Below are positions 1 to 9,551 of a stretch of 64,000 bases of DNA, piece after piece (position 1 is the stretch's first letter; each line of letters starts with the position of its first letter). Source of the DNA: Rhodospirillaceae bacterium. Lineage in GTDB: Bacteria; Pseudomonadota; Alphaproteobacteria; UBA8366; Aestuariispiraceae. The stretch is from NCBI GenBank assembly GCA_002709955.1, contig PAQY01000004.1, forward strand, positions 66,714 to 130,713. The letters run 5' to 3'. The notes below the pieces were generated by a model. The model was not told the DNA's origin. It saw only the letters and a list, made by a program, of their open reading frames with translations, and made no database searches. Both the position numbers and the translations under genes were made by a program.

Positions 1-1215
1 GACCAGAAATTTCCCGTTTTCGAGGATCCAGGTATGGTTCGCCTCAACATTTTGATAGGAGTATGAGAAGGTCTTCGCCCCATTGTTTCCACTATCGGCG
101 GCACCGCTCTTATATTGAGATTGCGCGACCAGAGAGACATAGTGATCCGGGAATAAAAGCGTTCCAACCCCCAGCTCCACATCTGATTTCTTGCCGCTGC
201 GCAGGGTTAAGGTCTGGAAATCAGGTGTGTTGTGATAGTTTTCATCCTGACCGGAGACCAGAAACCAGGTGTCCAGCAGGGCGGCGTCCGGGTCGGGCAG
301 ACGGATCTTGTGGTCCAGCCGCAATTCCGCGCCTTTTGAGGTATAAAACTTGTTCCAGCCGATGCGCATGTTGGACAGGAAAACCCGAGGGGCGATGGTG
401 ATGCTGGGATAGCGCCAGCGGAATCCCAGATCCGTATTCAGGGCATGAATATCCAGCTTGTTCTGTTCGGACAGCGTATCCCCATACAGATCAACGCCGC
501 CAAAGAATTCATGCTGGTTCTGAAGGCCCGGATCATGGGTGAAGTCGTATCCCAATATTGTCAGCAACCCGATATCGCCGTTTGGGCGATCCCGCTCCAG
601 GGCAATCGGACTGCGCGCACCAAAGGCCAACAGACTTTCCGAAACGGGTGCTGCATTTCGATTGGTATCGGCGTAAACGCCAACACTGACCCGGACTGAT
701 TGTTTGGTTGCCTGTTGTTGCTGTTGAATGTCGGAAAGGTATGTATTGACCTGCTGGCGCACATCGTCCGGCAGGTCTGCTTCGGCGACAGTTTGAAATT
801 CGCGTTCTGCGCCGGCCAGATTGTCCAGACGATACAAAATAATGGCATATAACAGGCGAACATTCAGCGCCTCAGGGGCGATCAGCAAAACCCGCTCCAG
901 CGTGGCCAGCGCCCCCTTCACATTGCCGTCCTGAATCTGTGTCCGCGCGTAACAGACATTCAAGGCGGTGTCGTCTGGATTGGACAGGACATCTGCAAAG
1001 GTGACCGGCGGGCAATTCGGGTCATTCATCGCTGTAATGGCGGCGCTGGTCGCCTGCCTGATGTCATTTAAGGCCGGCGTGCCTTGCTGAGCCTGATCAA
1101 TTTGCTGGTCCAGAGAGTTCTGCGCGACCTGCTGGGCACCAACGCCCCCTGCAGGAAAAATCCACACAACAGTGGTTAGAAGAATCGAAAGAATAAAAGA
1201 ATGCTTTTGGTCCAT
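1..1215 (-). CDS. TPR plus outer-membrane beta-barrel protein (Slam/DUF560-like), C-terminus beyond window
   Basis: The frame is open from an ATG at 1215 to the first base, at least 405 codons with no stop, so the C-terminus lies outside. A GAGGAAG ribosome site precedes the ATG. Residues 1-27 form a signal peptide ending near GVGAQ. Residues about 60-160 are helical and TPR-like (ALATLERVLLIAPEALNVRLLYAIILY is split across two helices). From about residue 175 there are alternating hydrophobic strands rich in Tyr, Asn and Gly with polar turns, as in outer-membrane barrels. A signal peptide, TPRs and a barrel in this order match surface lipoprotein assembly modifiers (DUF560) that move lipoproteins to the cell surface. 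The family call is by layout only; another TPR-barrel porin is possible. Confidence 0.6.
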   Translation of the reverse strand, partial: MDQKHSFILSILLTTVVWIFPAGGVGAQQVAQNSLDQQIDQAQQGTPALNDIRQATSAAITAMNDPNCPPVTFADVLSNPDDTALNVCYARTQIQDGNVKGALATLERVLLIAPEALNVRLLYAIILYRLDNLAGAEREFQTVAEADLPDDVRQQVNTYLSDIQQQQQATKQSVRVSVGVYADTNRNAAPVSESLLAFGARSPIALERDRPNGDIGLLTILGYDFTHDPGLQNQHEFFGGVDLYGDTLSEQNKLDIHALNTDLGFRWRYPSITIAPRVFLSNMRIGWNKFYTSKGAELRLDHKIRLPDPDAALLDTWFLVSGQDENYHNTPDFQTLTLRSGKKSDVELGVGTLLFPDHYVSLVAQSQYKSGAADSGNNGAKTFSYSYQNVEANHTWILENGKFLV

Positions 1216-1451
1216 TTCACAGACTTCCTCATTCGAATTATTTTCAGCTTATAACGCTCCCGCCAACGAACCATGACTGTCAAATTAATGACGAAACATT
1301 AGCACAAATGCATGTTTCTTGCGCAACAAAATCACCGTTAACCAATAACTGCCAAAAAGTTACGGGTTATTGTTGCCGGTATGCAACGAAAATGCTGCTC
1401 AACCGGGGTTTTTGCGGGCCGGTGGGTCAGATAATTACCCGTTACGCGCCC

Positions 1452-2279
1452 CTACAGCAGGTTGATTCGCATATTCTCCCGGGCGATGATCGCGCCGGAC
1501 CAGGTTTCGCGCGCCTTGATTTCCAAGGCTTCCATAAAGGCATCATCATGGGTGGGATCGTGATGGAAAATTGCCAGCATGCGAACATTCGCGGCACGGC
1601 ATAACCGAATGCCTTCTTCCCATGTGGAATGTCCCCAGCCCACCTTTTCCGGAAATTCCTGTTCCGTATAGGTACTGTCATAGATCACCAGATCCGCCCC
1701 TTCGATCAGGGCCAGGACATTTTCATCCGGCTTGCCGGGTACATGTTCCGTGTCGGTCACATAACACATCGCCTTACCGCGATGTTCAATGCGATAGCCG
1801 GTTGCGCCATTGGGGTGGTTCAGGGGCATGGTTTTTACACGGACATTTTCTGATAAATCGAAGACATCGCCTGCCTTGAAATCCGAAAAGGTCAACTTGC
1901 CGCGCATCGCTTCCAGGGGGACAGGAAAAAACGGTTGCGCCATTTGACCAGACAGAACCTTGCGAATGCCGCCCTGATCTTCTTCAACATGCCCGGCCAT
2001 GATTTCAAAAGACCGGTCCGGCAGAAAGGCGGGCGTGAAAAAGGGGAAGCCATTGATATGGTCCCAATGGGTATGAGACAGCATCAGATGGGCGTGCTTC
2101 ACATCTTTCTTCAGCATCCATTGACCCAGCGAACGGATACCCGTTCCCGCATCGAATATGATGTGTTCGCCCCCGGCAGAGACCTCAACGCAACTGGTGT
2201 TGCCGCCAAATCCGATATGGCGCGGTGACGGACAGGCAATGGACCCGCGCACCCCCCAGAACTTTACCTTAAACGCCAT
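1452..2279 (-). CDS. MBL-fold metallo-hydrolase
   Basis: 275 residues, full length for a PhnP/RNase Z-like beta-lactamase-fold hydrolase. The metal-binding motif HTHWDH is at residues 69-74. Further ligands are likely in DTEHVPG, YDSTYTEQE and the C-terminal FHHDPTHDD. The N-terminal VKFWGVRGSIACPSP is typical of the subgroup that includes bacterial cyclic-nucleotide or phosphodiester hydrolases. No signal peptide, so cytoplasmic. The gene stands alone downstream of an AT-rich stretch at 2285-2395 that may hold its promoter. The substrate cannot be told from the sequence. Confidence 0.85.
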   Translation of the reverse strand: MAFKVKFWGVRGSIACPSPRHIGFGGNTSCVEVSAGGEHIIFDAGTGIRSLGQWMLKKDVKHAHLMLSHTHWDHINGFPFFTPAFLPDRSFEIMAGHVEEDQGGIRKVLSGQMAQPFFPVPLEAMRGKLTFSDFKAGDVFDLSENVRVKTMPLNHPNGATGYRIEHRGKAMCYVTDTEHVPGKPDENVLALIEGADLVIYDSTYTEQEFPEKVGWGHSTWEEGIRLCRAANVRMLAIFHHDPTHDDAFMEALEIKARETWSGAIIARENMRINLL

Positions 2280-2397
2280 TGATCATACCTCTCCGTTCCC
2301 CCACTAAGTAGCCTGAACTGGTTTCAAAATCAGCATAAAGCCTCATTTAATTAAAAAGTATATATAATTTTACATAAACCACACTGTTGCTAGGTCT

Positions 2398-3072
2398 TTA
2401 GGGGTGAAGTCTGAGCGATATCCTCTCATTCTGCTTCTGGTTTTCCACGATGGGATTTTTGGCGACATCCAGGTTTGGAACTTTGGGTTGGGTGTCGGCA
2501 TATCCGGTCGCTGTCAGCCATTTCGGTTCAACACCCAGATCAATCAATTCACGGACAATGCGGGCCGCCTGACTGGCGGAAAGCTCCCAATTGGTGGGAT
2601 AGATGGACCCTGACGGCGGGGTCCTGTTGGACGTATGGCCTTCTACATCGACCTTAAAGATATCATAGGGGGGTTGGCCCAATTGTTCCCGAATGGCCTC
2701 CAGAACCGGGATTGCGCCATCGTCTAATTCTGTCGTGCCATCCTTGAAAAACGACCCGCTGGAGAAATCTATGACCACCCCCTGATTGTCAAAACCAACA
2801 CTGATCGCATTGGGTGGAAACGGGCTGACTTCTGCCAGTTCAACATTCAACGAGGCTTCCAGATCGAATAAGGGGGTGTCGCCCCCGCCCGCACCGATCT
2901 TATCAGCGATCCCGGCCTTCACCTCATCAAACATGGGAAGATCGACTTTCGAGAAGGAAACCAGCATCACAAAAAACGCCATAAGCAGGGTGATGGCGTC
3001 GGCATAGGTGACCAGCCAGTCTTCGACCTCATCGGGCGCTTCCCCGGCGGGAGGTTTGCGTTTTTTAGCCAT
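2398..3072 (-). CDS. motB: Flagellar motor stator protein MotB
   Basis: 224 residues. It is the peptidoglycan-anchoring half of the ion-driven stator. A single transmembrane helix near the N-terminus (TYADAITLLMAFFVMLVSF) carries the conserved Asp expected to take the ion. Residues about 110-224 form an OmpA/MotB peptidoglycan-binding domain, with VEGHTSNR and NWELSASQAARIVREL. It starts 20 bases after motA with a GGTGAGGG-type ribosome site, so the two are an operon. At 224 residues it is shorter than enterobacterial MotB (about 308), mainly in the linker. Whether protons or sodium drive it is not decidable here. Confidence 0.88.
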   Translation of the reverse strand: MAKKRKPPAGEAPDEVEDWLVTYADAITLLMAFFVMLVSFSKVDLPMFDEVKAGIADKIGAGGGDTPLFDLEASLNVELAEVSPFPPNAISVGFDNQGVVIDFSSGSFFKDGTTELDDGAIPVLEAIREQLGQPPYDIFKVDVEGHTSNRTPPSGSIYPTNWELSASQAARIVRELIDLGVEPKWLTATGYADTQPKVPNLDVAKNPIVENQKQNERISLRLHP

Positions 3073-3092
3073 ATTACCCCGCCCTCACCTTG

Positions 3093-3884
3093 TTATTTCG
3101 CCTGTTTGTCGATGTCGAAACGTATGTTGGGGTCCAGGAAACTATTCATTCGATCTGCAATATATCTTGGCGAGCGGCGTTCGGCGAGCATGACGAGGCC
3201 TTCTGTAATCAATTCGTGTCGAAAGCGTTGTATCTGTTGGCGCTGGGTCAATTTGGATGCGGCGGGAATCAGGATCAAACGGGCAAACAACACGCCATAC
3301 AGGGTCGTGTTCAAGGCAACGGCCAGACCAATCCCCAGATCTTTTGGATCGGCCCCCAGGCTGGACAGCATGATGATCAAGCCAACCAATGTGCCGATCA
3401 TGCCAAAGGCCGGTGCCGTCGCGCCCATGCCTTTCAGAATGTTGGCGGGAACCAGATTCCGTTCAAATGTCTTGTCGGCGGTGATTTCCAGGGTTTCGCG
3501 CAACTCTTCGCCGGTATAGCCACTGAGCAGGTTTTCGACACCGAAGCTCAGGAATTCATCCCCCTGCACCTTCTTGACCTCAGCCTCCAGGCCGATTAGC
3601 CCCTTCTGTTGCGCCAGATAGCCCCATTGGATTAAGCGCCCGACATCCTGATTCAGGATATTTCGCCCGGCCCGATAAACGGCAAACATGCTGAAAATAC
3701 TGCGCAGGGCCAGCATGACATAGCGGTATTCCTGACCCAGAAAGGTCGCCGCAAGCGTGCCGCCGATAACCATGACAAAGCTGAATGGGTCAACGAATAT
3801 CAGGTAATTGTTCGTCTGCGATACGATCGCAAAGATGAACAGCCCAAAGGCCAATAGAAAGGCTATTAGCGTATTAAGTGACAT
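3093..3884 (-). CDS. motA: Flagellar motor stator protein MotA (PomA-like)
   Basis: 263 residues with four hydrophobic segments: residues 5-25, 28-50, and a pair near 150-210 that includes TAPAFGMIGTLVGLIIMLS and GLAVALNTTLYGVLFARL. The conserved Pro-containing third helix and the long cytoplasmic loop with charged residues are those of MotA/PomA, which form the inner-membrane ion channel around MotB and push on FliG. First gene of the motAB operon. No other flagellar genes are nearby, as is common for motAB in alphaproteobacteria. Confidence 0.88.
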   Translation of the reverse strand: MSLNTLIAFLLAFGLFIFAIVSQTNNYLIFVDPFSFVMVIGGTLAATFLGQEYRYVMLALRSIFSMFAVYRAGRNILNQDVGRLIQWGYLAQQKGLIGLEAEVKKVQGDEFLSFGVENLLSGYTGEELRETLEITADKTFERNLVPANILKGMGATAPAFGMIGTLVGLIIMLSSLGADPKDLGIGLAVALNTTLYGVLFARLILIPAASKLTQRQQIQRFRHELITEGLVMLAERRSPRYIADRMNSFLDPNIRFDIDKQAK

Positions 3885-4068
3885 CAGCCGTGAACGCCCC
3901 CTGCAAAACCCTTTTAAAGCCCCATGATTTTCTGGGCTGTTTTGCCCGTGTTAATCATGTATCAGTATGCGCGATTCGGCCCCTGTCATCCGCAACTGAA
4001 TGGGCGAGTATGGGTGACTTCGCGGTAAAAGCCAATAAATCTGCCCCATTTTTGATATCAGGAGCCTT

Positions 4069-5373
4069 TTGCCCGTGCGCCCCAGACGTAAAAGCACAAA
4101 AAGCCGTGTCGCTGCCCCGCCTGTTACTGTCACGATCGACAGCATCGGTGCGCGGGGCGACGGTGTGGCCCAGGGCCCATCGGGACCGCTGTTTATACCG
4201 GGCACGGCCCCGGGGGATACAGTTGTCGCGGTGCCCGGTGAAAAGCGCGGCGACGGCTGGGCGGCGAAGATGGTGGACCTTGTAACGCCCGGTCCGGATC
4301 GTGTTGATCCCGTCTGCCAGCATGCGGCTGACTGTGGCGGTTGTTCACTGCAACATCTGGAATTGGCTGCGATTGCGCGCATCAAGCGCGGCCATCTGGT
4401 GGAGGCCTTAAGCCGCCGTGGGATCAGTGAAGACCTGGTCGCACAGACTCGCGAAGTCCCACCCGGAACGCGGCGACGCCTGCGTTTGACAATCGTGCGT
4501 CCGGGCGGACGGGCGATGATCGGATTTAATGTCCGGGGCACAAGCCGCCTGATTGATATTCAGGAATGCCCGGTCGCGCGCCCGGAAATCGTCGCCCTGT
4601 TACCCGCCTTGCGGGATCTGGCTACGTCCATGAACAGTCTGGGCAAGGGTGGGGATATTCAGGTAACGCTCAGCGATACCGGGTTTGACCTGATGTTCAT
4701 TCCGGCCCGCCCGTCCGATCCCGACCTTGCCGAACGGCAGCGGCTGGTCAGCTTTGCAGAGAAACATGACATTGCGCGCATCGCCTGGGAGTCTGATGGA
4801 TTTGCAGAACCCGTTGCGGCCCGGCGGCCGGCCCGCCTGATCATCGCCGGCGTGCCGGTTGACCTGCCCATCGGGGCATTTTTACAGCCCAGCCGCGAAG
4901 GGGAGGCGGCGCTGGTCGATCTGGTGCGCGCCGGATTGCCAGCAGAAGCCAAGATCATCGCCGACCTGTATGCAGGATGCGGCAGCCTGTCCCTGCCACT
5001 GGCCGTGGCCGGGGCGAATGTCTTCGCCGCCGAAGGGGAATCCGCCCCCGTCGATGCGCTGCGGCGGGCGGCGGCGGGCCTGCGCGTCCAGGCGGAATGT
5101 CGGGACCTGGCAAAACATCCCCTGACGGAACAGGAACTGGCGCGTTACGATGCGGTTATTTTTGACCCGCCCCGTGCAGGCGCTGCCGCCCAGGCAGAGC
5201 GACTGGCCTGGAGCACTGTAAAGACAATCGTTGCGGTCTCCTGCAATCCCGCAACTCTGGCGCGGGATCTTGGCGTGCTGATGGAGGGCGGGTATGAGGT
5301 GCAGCAGGTCACCCCGGTCGATCAATTCACCTGGTCGTCGCATTTGGAAGCCGTCGCTGTTCTAACCCGATAG
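4069..5373 (+). CDS. Class I SAM-dependent RNA (uracil-C5) methyltransferase, TrmA/RlmD family
   Basis: About 434 residues. An N-terminal TRAM-like barrel (IDSIGARGDGVAQG) is followed by the iron-sulfur cysteines CQHAADCGGC and a later Cys in QECPVARP. The methyltransferase domain has SAM motif LYAGCGSLSLPLA, FDPPRAGA, and the catalytic-cysteine motif SCNPATLARDL. This is the architecture of enzymes that methylate uracil C5 in rRNA or tRNA. The start is ambiguous: TTG at 4069 sits only 4 bases from AGGAG (4060-4064), whereas GTG at 4075 has better spacing. The exact target base cannot be assigned. Confidence 0.88.
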   Translation: MPVRPRRKSTKSRVAAPPVTVTIDSIGARGDGVAQGPSGPLFIPGTAPGDTVVAVPGEKRGDGWAAKMVDLVTPGPDRVDPVCQHAADCGGCSLQHLELAAIARIKRGHLVEALSRRGISEDLVAQTREVPPGTRRRLRLTIVRPGGRAMIGFNVRGTSRLIDIQECPVARPEIVALLPALRDLATSMNSLGKGGDIQVTLSDTGFDLMFIPARPSDPDLAERQRLVSFAEKHDIARIAWESDGFAEPVAARRPARLIIAGVPVDLPIGAFLQPSREGEAALVDLVRAGLPAEAKIIADLYAGCGSLSLPLAVAGANVFAAEGESAPVDALRRAAAGLRVQAECRDLAKHPLTEQELARYDAVIFDPPRAGAAAQAERLAWSTVKTIVAVSCNPATLARDLGVLMEGGYEVQQVTPVDQFTWSSHLEAVAVLTR

Positions 5374-5408
5374 GGCATCATTTAGGCGGACATGCGGCCG
5401 CGTGATGC

Positions 5409-6284
5409 TCACAGAATAAAATACAACAGGACGGGCAGGGCGACGAAGCTCATCACGGTGGAGACGACCACCAGGCCCGCCACTTCGGCCGGGCTGTTAT
5501 TGTAATATTGTGCGAACAGGTAATTGAACACCGCGACAGGCATGGTGCTCATAATCAACATCACCCCGGCCTGAACGCCGTGCAGATCAAATCCCCAAAC
5601 CATGGCCAGACCGATAATCAAGCCCCCCCCGATGCGGATCACCGACAGGATGATCGCGCGGCCCAGATTGCCAACCGTCAGGCGCGCTAGCGATACCCCC
5701 AACAGCAACAGCATGATTGGGATCGTAAATTGACCAATCAGGGAAATTGTATTGTCCAGCCACAGGGGCAGTTGTGTTTCCGTGCCCAGCAACAGCCCCG
5801 CCAGCAGGATTGCATAGATATGGGGCGTCGTCGCCACGCGCTTCCAGGAGATATTGCCTGCCGCAATCGATGACCCGACGGTGAACTGAATGACGGATGA
5901 AACAGTGAAAAATCCAACCCCCAGGGCCAGACCGATATCACCATAGGCAAACAGGCACAGGGACAGTCCCATATTCCCGGTATTGGGCAACATCAGGGCG
6001 GGAAGAAATGGGGGCAAGGGCAGGCGCATCAGTTTCAGGGCGATGAACCCCAAAACAAAGGCGGCAAAATGCACCAGCACCGCCATACCGGCAAATTGCG
6101 ATACTTCCATCAGGGAGATATCAGATTTTATCAGGGCGGAGAAAACCAGACACGGACTGCCGATGAAGACGACTATCGGGGTGAACTGGTCACTGTCCAG
6201 GGTGCGCCCGGCCTTGACCCAGATATACCCGACGGCAGCGGTCAGAAAGACCGGTGCCAGAACCGCGATAAGGTTTTCGATCAT
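5409..6284 (-). CDS. AEC-family (auxin efflux carrier-like) permease
   Basis: 291 residues, almost wholly hydrophobic, with about ten membrane helices in two five-helix halves as in AEC transporters. Features include LPNTGNMGLSLCLFAYGD, a PNxGNxG element of the family, and the closing LFAQYYNNSPAEVAG segment. It follows the kinase gene by 12 bases on the same strand, so co-transcription is likely. The family moves organic acids or auxin-like molecules; the substrate here is unknown. Confidence 0.85.
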   Translation of the reverse strand: MIENLIAVLAPVFLTAAVGYIWVKAGRTLDSDQFTPIVVFIGSPCLVFSALIKSDISLMEVSQFAGMAVLVHFAAFVLGFIALKLMRLPLPPFLPALMLPNTGNMGLSLCLFAYGDIGLALGVGFFTVSSVIQFTVGSSIAAGNISWKRVATTPHIYAILLAGLLLGTETQLPLWLDNTISLIGQFTIPIMLLLLGVSLARLTVGNLGRAIILSVIRIGGGLIIGLAMVWGFDLHGVQAGVMLIMSTMPVAVFNYLFAQYYNNSPAEVAGLVVVSTVMSFVALPVLLYFIL

Positions 6285-6296
6285 GGTGCCCCGCCC

Positions 6297-7292
6297 TTAT
6301 GCCCCAAGCGTTTTCGCAACCAGGGCTTTCACATCCGTTTCCGGGCGCGCGCCATAGTGGGAAATGACTTCCGCGGCCAGAATTCCGCCAATCCGGGCGC
6401 ATTTTGCCAGATCATATCCTTGTGTATATCCAAACAGGAAGCCCGCCGCATATTGATCGCCCGCCCCGGTCGTATCCACGACCTTGGCGACCGGTTCTGC
6501 GGGAACAACATGCATATCGTCCCCAGACAGGATCACAGACCCTTTTTCGGATCGGGTCAGGCAGGCAATCTTGCAATCCTGCTTTGCGGTCTTCAGTGCG
6601 GTATCGAAATCATCCGTCTGGTACAGGGAACAAATCTCCTGCTCATTGGCGAACAGAATATCGACATGATTGCGCACCAGATCCAGAAAGGCATCGCGAT
6701 GGCGGTCGACACAGAATCCATCGCTTAAGCTCAAGGAAACCTCACGCCCCGCAGCATGCGCGGCATTGGCCGCCGCAATAAATGCGGCTTTGGCCGCGTC
6801 GCGATCAAACAGATATCCTTCCAGATACAAAACCCGCGCGGCCTGGATCGCAGAAACGGACACATCCTCCGGCGCGAAATTCGATGCCGCCCCCAGATAG
6901 GTCACCATGGTGCGCTGTGCATCGGGTGTCACCAGCACCAGGCATTTGCCGGTACCCATGTCGCCAGCGGCAGCAGCGGTTGGGAAATCCACGCCCATTG
7001 CGGTCATGTCATGGCGAAAAACGGCACCGAACTGATCGTCACAGACCTTGCCGATATAGGCCCCTGCGCCCCCCAAAGCGGCAAAACCCGCCATGGTATT
7101 GCCACAGGACCCGCCGGATTTTTCAACGCCGGCTGGCAGGGTGTCATACAGGCTGTCAGAATCGGCACGTTCCACCAGGGACATGCCCCCTTTGGGAAGA
7201 CCGGCCTGTGCCAGCGCTGCGTCATCGACCTCGACCAAAATATCAACCAGGGCGTTGCCAATCCCGATAACATCATAGCGCGTTTCTGACAT
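6297..7292 (-). CDS. PfkB-family sugar kinase, adenosine kinase-like
   Basis: 331 residues. The N-terminal glycines GIGNALVDILVEV and GGSCGNTMAGFAALGG bind substrate. The anion hole and catalytic base are in DTTGAGDQYAAGF (second PfkB signature). Length and the conserved GNALVD start resemble bacterial adenosine kinases, which make AMP from adenosine, but ribokinase-like substrates are not excluded. It is the first gene of a two-gene unit with the AEC permease, and lies divergent from the response regulator across a 190-base spacer. Confidence 0.82.
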   Translation of the reverse strand: MSETRYDVIGIGNALVDILVEVDDAALAQAGLPKGGMSLVERADSDSLYDTLPAGVEKSGGSCGNTMAGFAALGGAGAYIGKVCDDQFGAVFRHDMTAMGVDFPTAAAAGDMGTGKCLVLVTPDAQRTMVTYLGAASNFAPEDVSVSAIQAARVLYLEGYLFDRDAAKAAFIAAANAAHAAGREVSLSLSDGFCVDRHRDAFLDLVRNHVDILFANEQEICSLYQTDDFDTALKTAKQDCKIACLTRSEKGSVILSGDDMHVVPAEPVAKVVDTTGAGDQYAAGFLFGYTQGYDLAKCARIGGILAAEVISHYGARPETDVKALVAKTLGA

Positions 7293-7482
7293 ATCAAAAC
7301 TCTCCTAAAGAAATTGAGGCAATGCCCGGAAGGGTCAGGAAAAACTTGGTGTTCGCGTGATACCCCCATCAACCGCATTCTGCAATGGTGCGCGGACGGT
7401 TCTGGTAAATTCAGACCTGTTGACGTAATAGTTAAAGGCACAAAGCGACCGTTACGGGTGCGCATGGTAAGGAATGGGGGCA

Positions 7483-8025
7483 ATGGCCCAGAATTTTGAA
7501 CGCCTGAACATTATGATCGTCGACGATAACGTGTCGATGCGTCATTTGTTAAAGGAAATATTGTTGGCTTTTGGCATTGTGCGCATTGCGGAATGCAGCG
7601 ATGGGAAAGAAGCGTTGCTGCATCTGAAAAGCTTTCATGCAGATGCCATTTTCGCCGATTGGATGATGGAACCGATGAGCGGCCTGGAACTGGCCAGGAC
7701 CATCCGCACAGAGTCAGATCGCCCGTATATCCCAATCATAATGCTGACAGGCCATACAGAGCGGCATCGTGTTGAAGAGGCCCGCGACGCAGGAATAACG
7801 GAATTTCTGGCAAAACCCATTTCTGCCAATTCCGTGTATCAACGCCTGCAGGAAATCATTCAAAGACCCCGCAGCTTTATCAAAGCGCCGGGCTTCGCCG
7901 GACCGGACCGTCGTCGGCGGCCGTCTGATGGGGCAGATGTCGTGAAACGTCGCGCTGTGGATGCGGAAAAAAAGGACGCGACCTCATCCGACAGCAAGCC
8001 CCCGGATGGCGCGAAGAAGTCTTAA
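7483..8025 (+). CDS. CheY-like response regulator with C-terminal GPDRRRR tail
   Basis: 180 residues. The receiver domain has acidic residues in MIVDDN, phosphoacceptor Asp in ADWMMEP, Thr in IIMLTGH and Lys in EFLAKPIS. There is no DNA-binding output domain; the tail is charged and holds FAGPDRRRRPS. An ATG also exists at 7474, but AAGGA lies immediately upstream of it, giving zero spacing, so the ATG at 7483 is preferred. The same tail motif occurs in the receiver protein at 19276-20454, so the two are relatives. The partner kinase is not in the window. Confidence 0.85.
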   Translation: MAQNFERLNIMIVDDNVSMRHLLKEILLAFGIVRIAECSDGKEALLHLKSFHADAIFADWMMEPMSGLELARTIRTESDRPYIPIIMLTGHTERHRVEEARDAGITEFLAKPISANSVYQRLQEIIQRPRSFIKAPGFAGPDRRRRPSDGADVVKRRAVDAEKKDATSSDSKPPDGAKKS

Positions 8026-8027
8026 AG

Positions 8028-9551
8028 TTACGATCCAATATCCATGACTGATGTCACGATCAGGAAAATTCCGGCAGACAGCCGTGCTGACGCAGGAACC
8101 GTGATCAGCCAGGCGGCGATGATGGTCAGGAAGTGGGATCGCCGCACCAGTTTGCGATGGGCAATTTCCTGCGGCACCAGTCGGGGTACAGATTTCGCGC
8201 CGCGCCGCTCTGTCCCTGCCCAGGCCGCGTCGGTTTGCAGGCGACGTTCTGCCTTGCGGATCACGCGCTGGCGGCTGGTATAGAATTCCCGAAAGAACCC
8301 CACGCCAAATACCGCGCCGACTGCGATATGTGTGGAACTGACCGGCAGACCCAAGCCAGAGGCCAGGATTACCGTGATCGCGGCGGACAAGGCGACACAA
8401 AAGGCGCGCATCGGGTTCATCTTGGTAATGCGCGCACCGACCATGCGGATCAGTTTCGGCCCATACAGAAACAACCCTAAACTGATTCCAAAGGCACCGA
8501 TCAACATGACCCAGATCGGCACGGTAACCGTCGCGGCGACCTTTCCGTCTTGCAGGCTGTGCAGGATCGCCGCCAGCGGGCCAATGGCATTGGCAACATT
8601 GTTTGCACCATGCGCAAAGGACAACAGCGCCGCAGAACAGATCAGCGGAAAACGGAACAAGGCACGCAAGGACTGATTGCGATTTTCCATACCCCTGGAT
8701 TGACGGCGGATTATGGGGTTCATGGCCGCCCAACAGATCAGGAAAACCACGCCTGACAGGGTCAGAATAACCAGACCGCTGGGTTTCCAAATATGGGATA
8801 GTCCCTTTAGCACCAGATATCCGAAAAACGATCCGGCCATGATGGCGACCAGAAGCGGGATCCAACGGCGGGCCGCTGCAATCTTATCATCGCGATAGAT
8901 CACATAGACCTTAATGAAGGCCAGAAACAGGGCTGCAATCACGCCGCCCAGTATCGGTGAAATGACCCAACTGGCGGCAATCGCCCCCAGGGTTCCCCAT
9001 TGAATCAGGGAAAAACCAACCGCTGCAATTCCGGCCCCCATGACGCCCCCGACCACGGCATGGGTTGTTGACACCGGGGCCCCGATCCAGGTCGCCAGAT
9101 TGACCCAAATCGCAGCCGCCATCAGGGACGACATCATCGCCCATATGAATGTCTGTTGCTCTGAAACCTGGGTCGGGTCGATGATCCCCTTGGCGATGGT
9201 TGAAACGACATCGCCCCCGGCCAGAAGGGCACCGGCGCTTTCGCAAATGGCCGCGATCACCAGGGCCCATACCAATGTCATGGCGCGCGCACCAACAGCC
9301 GGTCCAACATTATTGGCGACGTCATTCGCGCCAATATTCAGGGCCATATAGGCCCCAAGAATGGCGGCAAAGACGATCAGTGTCGCATTATTGCCAAAAC
9401 CGGATATGACCAGGGCCAACAGCCCTGAAAAGCCCAGAAATAACAGCGCCAGCGATGGGGCCGTCAGCCGTCCTGACAAAGACCGTGCGGCGGCCTCGAC
9501 ATGGACGATCTTTTCCAGGTCTTTATCCAGGGATTGTTTTAAAGGGTTCAT
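8028..9551 (-). CDS. Inorganic phosphate transporter, PiT family
   Basis: 507 residues from the ATG at 9551. A longer frame runs back to 9674, but that part is shadowed by the NUDIX gene and lacks PiT similarity. Two PiT repeats are visible: LNIGANDVANNVGPAVGARA near the N-terminus and SFAHGANNVANAIGPLAAIL in the second half, each with the GANDxxN-type signature. About ten membrane helices lie around them. The start codon overlaps the NUDIX stop as ATGA, so the genes are translationally coupled. It imports phosphate with a cation. It is longer than the E. coli Pit proteins by little, with an extra hydrophilic loop near residues 435-470. Confidence 0.88.
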   Translation of the reverse strand: MNPLKQSLDKDLEKIVHVEAAARSLSGRLTAPSLALLFLGFSGLLALVISGFGNNATLIVFAAILGAYMALNIGANDVANNVGPAVGARAMTLVWALVIAAICESAGALLAGGDVVSTIAKGIIDPTQVSEQQTFIWAMMSSLMAAAIWVNLATWIGAPVSTTHAVVGGVMGAGIAAVGFSLIQWGTLGAIAASWVISPILGGVIAALFLAFIKVYVIYRDDKIAAARRWIPLLVAIMAGSFFGYLVLKGLSHIWKPSGLVILTLSGVVFLICWAAMNPIIRRQSRGMENRNQSLRALFRFPLICSAALLSFAHGANNVANAIGPLAAILHSLQDGKVAATVTVPIWVMLIGAFGISLGLFLYGPKLIRMVGARITKMNPMRAFCVALSAAITVILASGLGLPVSSTHIAVGAVFGVGFFREFYTSRQRVIRKAERRLQTDAAWAGTERRGAKSVPRLVPQEIAHRKLVRRSHFLTIIAAWLITVPASARLSAGIFLIVTSVMDIGS